Assembly: GCA_017958015.1 (NCBI GenBank)
Contig: JAGDDM010000289.1
Span: 1 to 5,900, forward strand
Length of the DNA: 5,900 bases
Direction of reading: 5' to 3'
From: Abditibacteriota bacterium
GTDB taxonomy: Bacteria; Armatimonadota; UBA5829
Position numbers and translations under genes: made by a program. Below the pieces are notes generated by a model. The model made no database searches. It was not told the DNA's origin and saw nothing but the letters and a program-made list of their open reading frames with translations. Below, one piece after another: positions 5,004-5,900 of this stretch. How positions within the stretch are numbered: position 1 is the stretch's first letter; each line of letters starts with the position of its first letter.

Positions 5004-5888
5004 ATGAAGAGAATCATATTTATTCAGACATTTTTGTCCCTGCTTTTGAGCACCGTTCTCTGCGTTGTCGCTTACGCCAAGAGCGAAGTGAAGGCAAAAG
5101 CCGATATCGCGGTCATTTGTTCCGCTTCCATCGACTTGCAGTGGGAAGAGAAAGAACAAATCAAGATTAAGACCCCCTACGGCGCCACCAGCGACCTTAT
5201 CACCGTGGGAAAAGTTCGGGGCAAGCGGGTTGCCTACATGCCCAGACACGGCTACAAGCACACTTACGCTCCCCACACCGTGCCCTACAAGGCCAACATT
5301 TGGGCTTTCAAGCAGCTGGGCGTGAAGAGAATCTTCTCCATACAGACCGTGGGTTCCCTGCAGCCGAACATCAAGCCCGGCGAGTTCGTGGTGATAGACC
5401 AGTTCGTTGACAGAACCTCAGGCAGACCCGCCACCTTCTTCGACGGTCCCGACGTGGCCCATCTCAGCGCGGCGTACCCCTTCTGTTCGGAGACCCGGGA
5501 GCTGGCGATTAAGTGCGCCAAGGAACTGGGCATAACCGTCCACGAAAAGGGCACCTGCGTTGTTATCGAGGGACCCCGGTTCTCCACCTGCGCCGAAAGT
5601 CAGTGGTTCACCAAAATGGGCTGGCACGTGGTGAACATGACTCTCTATCCGGAGTGCATTCTGGCCCGGGAGCAGGAAATGTGTTACTCCTCCGTGGCTC
5701 TCGTTACCGACTACGACAGCGGTATCGTGGCTCAGGGCCACGTGGCCCCCGTGACCAACGCGGAAGTGGGCAGAGTGGCGGCGGAGAACGTGGAAAAATC
5801 CGCCAAACTCCTCCTGTCCATGATAGAAAACATTCCCGACGAACAGCACTGCGGCTGCGACCACGCCATGGACGGAGCCAGACTGTAA
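5004..5888 (+). CDS. Putative exported MTA/purine nucleoside phosphorylase with Sec signal peptide (paralogue of mtnP)
   Basis: A 294-residue protein. Residues 33-294 align gap-free with residues 4-265 of the phosphorylase at 1329, with 23 substitutions by hand count. The first 25 residues form a classic Sec signal peptide: positive MKR, an uninterrupted hydrophobic core (about 4-22), then AYA (23-25) with likely cleavage before K26. The cysteine at 20 is not in a proper lipobox (T-V-L-C), so a lipoprotein is unlikely. The catalytic set is kept: RHG (81-83), EGPRFST (189-195), NMT (211-213), TDYD (235-238, adenine-type) and CGC (283-285). It shares the unusual CSAS phosphate loop (39-42) with its sister. 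It presumably performs the same phosphorolysis outside the cytoplasm, on MTA, 5'-deoxyadenosine or adenosine; this is inferred. AGAGG eight bases upstream and a TATAAT at 4972 support the ATG at 5004. Substitutions cluster near the N-terminus of the mature part, including three consecutive changes at the sister's residues 25-27 (T-L-D to K-I-K). An uncleaved membrane anchor is the main alternative. Confidence 0.87.
   Translation: MKRIIFIQTFLSLLLSTVLCVVAYAKSEVKAKADIAVICSASIDLQWEEKEQIKIKTPYGATSDLITVGKVRGKRVAYMPRHGYKHTYAPHTVPYKANIWAFKQLGVKRIFSIQTVGSLQPNIKPGEFVVIDQFVDRTSGRPATFFDGPDVAHLSAAYPFCSETRELAIKCAKELGITVHEKGTCVVIEGPRFSTCAESQWFTKMGWHVVNMTLYPECILAREQEMCYSSVALVTDYDSGIVAQGHVAPVTNAEVGRVAAENVEKSAKLLLSMIENIPDEQHCGCDHAMDGARL
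5100..5885 (+). repeat. Direct repeat, copy 2: phosphorylase core (paralogue of 1338-2123)
   Basis: This is the second member of the gap-free pair described for 1338-2123, in the same orientation. The 96 coding bases before it (5004-5099, signal peptide and short linker) have no counterpart in copy 1, so the export signal was gained by one copy or lost by the other. Recombination between the copies would delete mtnA, apt and the ATPase gene. Confidence 0.95.
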
Positions 5889-5900
5889 TATAATCGCATA

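Noticed and set aside
5055..5081. Lipoprotein signal at cysteine 20 of the exported phosphorylase
   Set aside because: The residues before the cysteine (T-V-L) do not fit a lipobox, which needs Gly, Ala or Ser at -1. The AYA site five residues later is a good signal peptidase I site.
1338..5885. The paired phosphorylase genes as an assembly artefact or a mobile element
   Set aside because: At about 86% DNA identity with dispersed, mostly synonymous changes, the copies cannot be one sequence placed twice. No transposase, inverted ends or target duplications flank them.

Overview
This is a gene-dense stretch of bacterial chromosome, moderately GC-rich (G or C strongly favoured at third codon positions), with every recognisable gene on the + strand and almost no non-coding DNA. 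The organism cannot be named from this window. An MTA phosphorylase/isomerase pair plus a DUF815-type ATPase fits an anaerobe-like or Firmicutes-like gene set. A Sec signal peptide on an enzyme that normally works in the cytosol would make most sense in a cell with a periplasm, but this is inference.

Layout: (1) 1-546, the C-terminal half of a fold-type I PLP aminotransferase of the aspartate aminotransferase kind, cut by the window edge. (2) 565-1275, rnc, complete ribonuclease III, 18 bases downstream. (3) A strong intrinsic-terminator hairpin at 1285-1316, directly abutting the ribosome binding site of the next gene. (4) 1329-3672, a tightly coupled salvage cluster: an MTA/purine nucleoside phosphorylase (mtnP-like), mtnA (stop and start share one base) and apt (4-base ATGA overlap). 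(5) 3684-4955, an AAA+ ATPase of the DUF815 type, whose ribosome binding site overlaps the apt stop codon. (6) 5004-5888, a second copy of the phosphorylase, about 91% identical in protein to the first over 262 gap-free positions but carrying a clear N-terminal signal peptide. It is preceded by an AT-rich gap with a consensus -10 hexamer and a good ribosome binding site.

How the genes fit together: the phosphorylase splits 5'-methylthioadenosine (and perhaps 5'-deoxyadenosine or adenosine) with phosphate into adenine and the 1-phosphorylated sugar. MtnA isomerises methylthioribose-1-phosphate to the ribulose form, and Apt returns adenine to AMP using PRPP. The three form a compact module for disposing of the by-products of polyamine synthesis and radical-SAM chemistry. 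None of the later methionine-salvage genes (mtnB/C/D/K/W) is in the window.

The most notable point is the pair of phosphorylases. One looks cytosolic and the other exported. They share an unusual N-terminal phosphate-loop sequence, and their divergence is mostly synonymous, so both seem to be maintained as working enzymes. This suggests nucleoside phosphorolysis in two compartments, which I do not recognise as a described arrangement.
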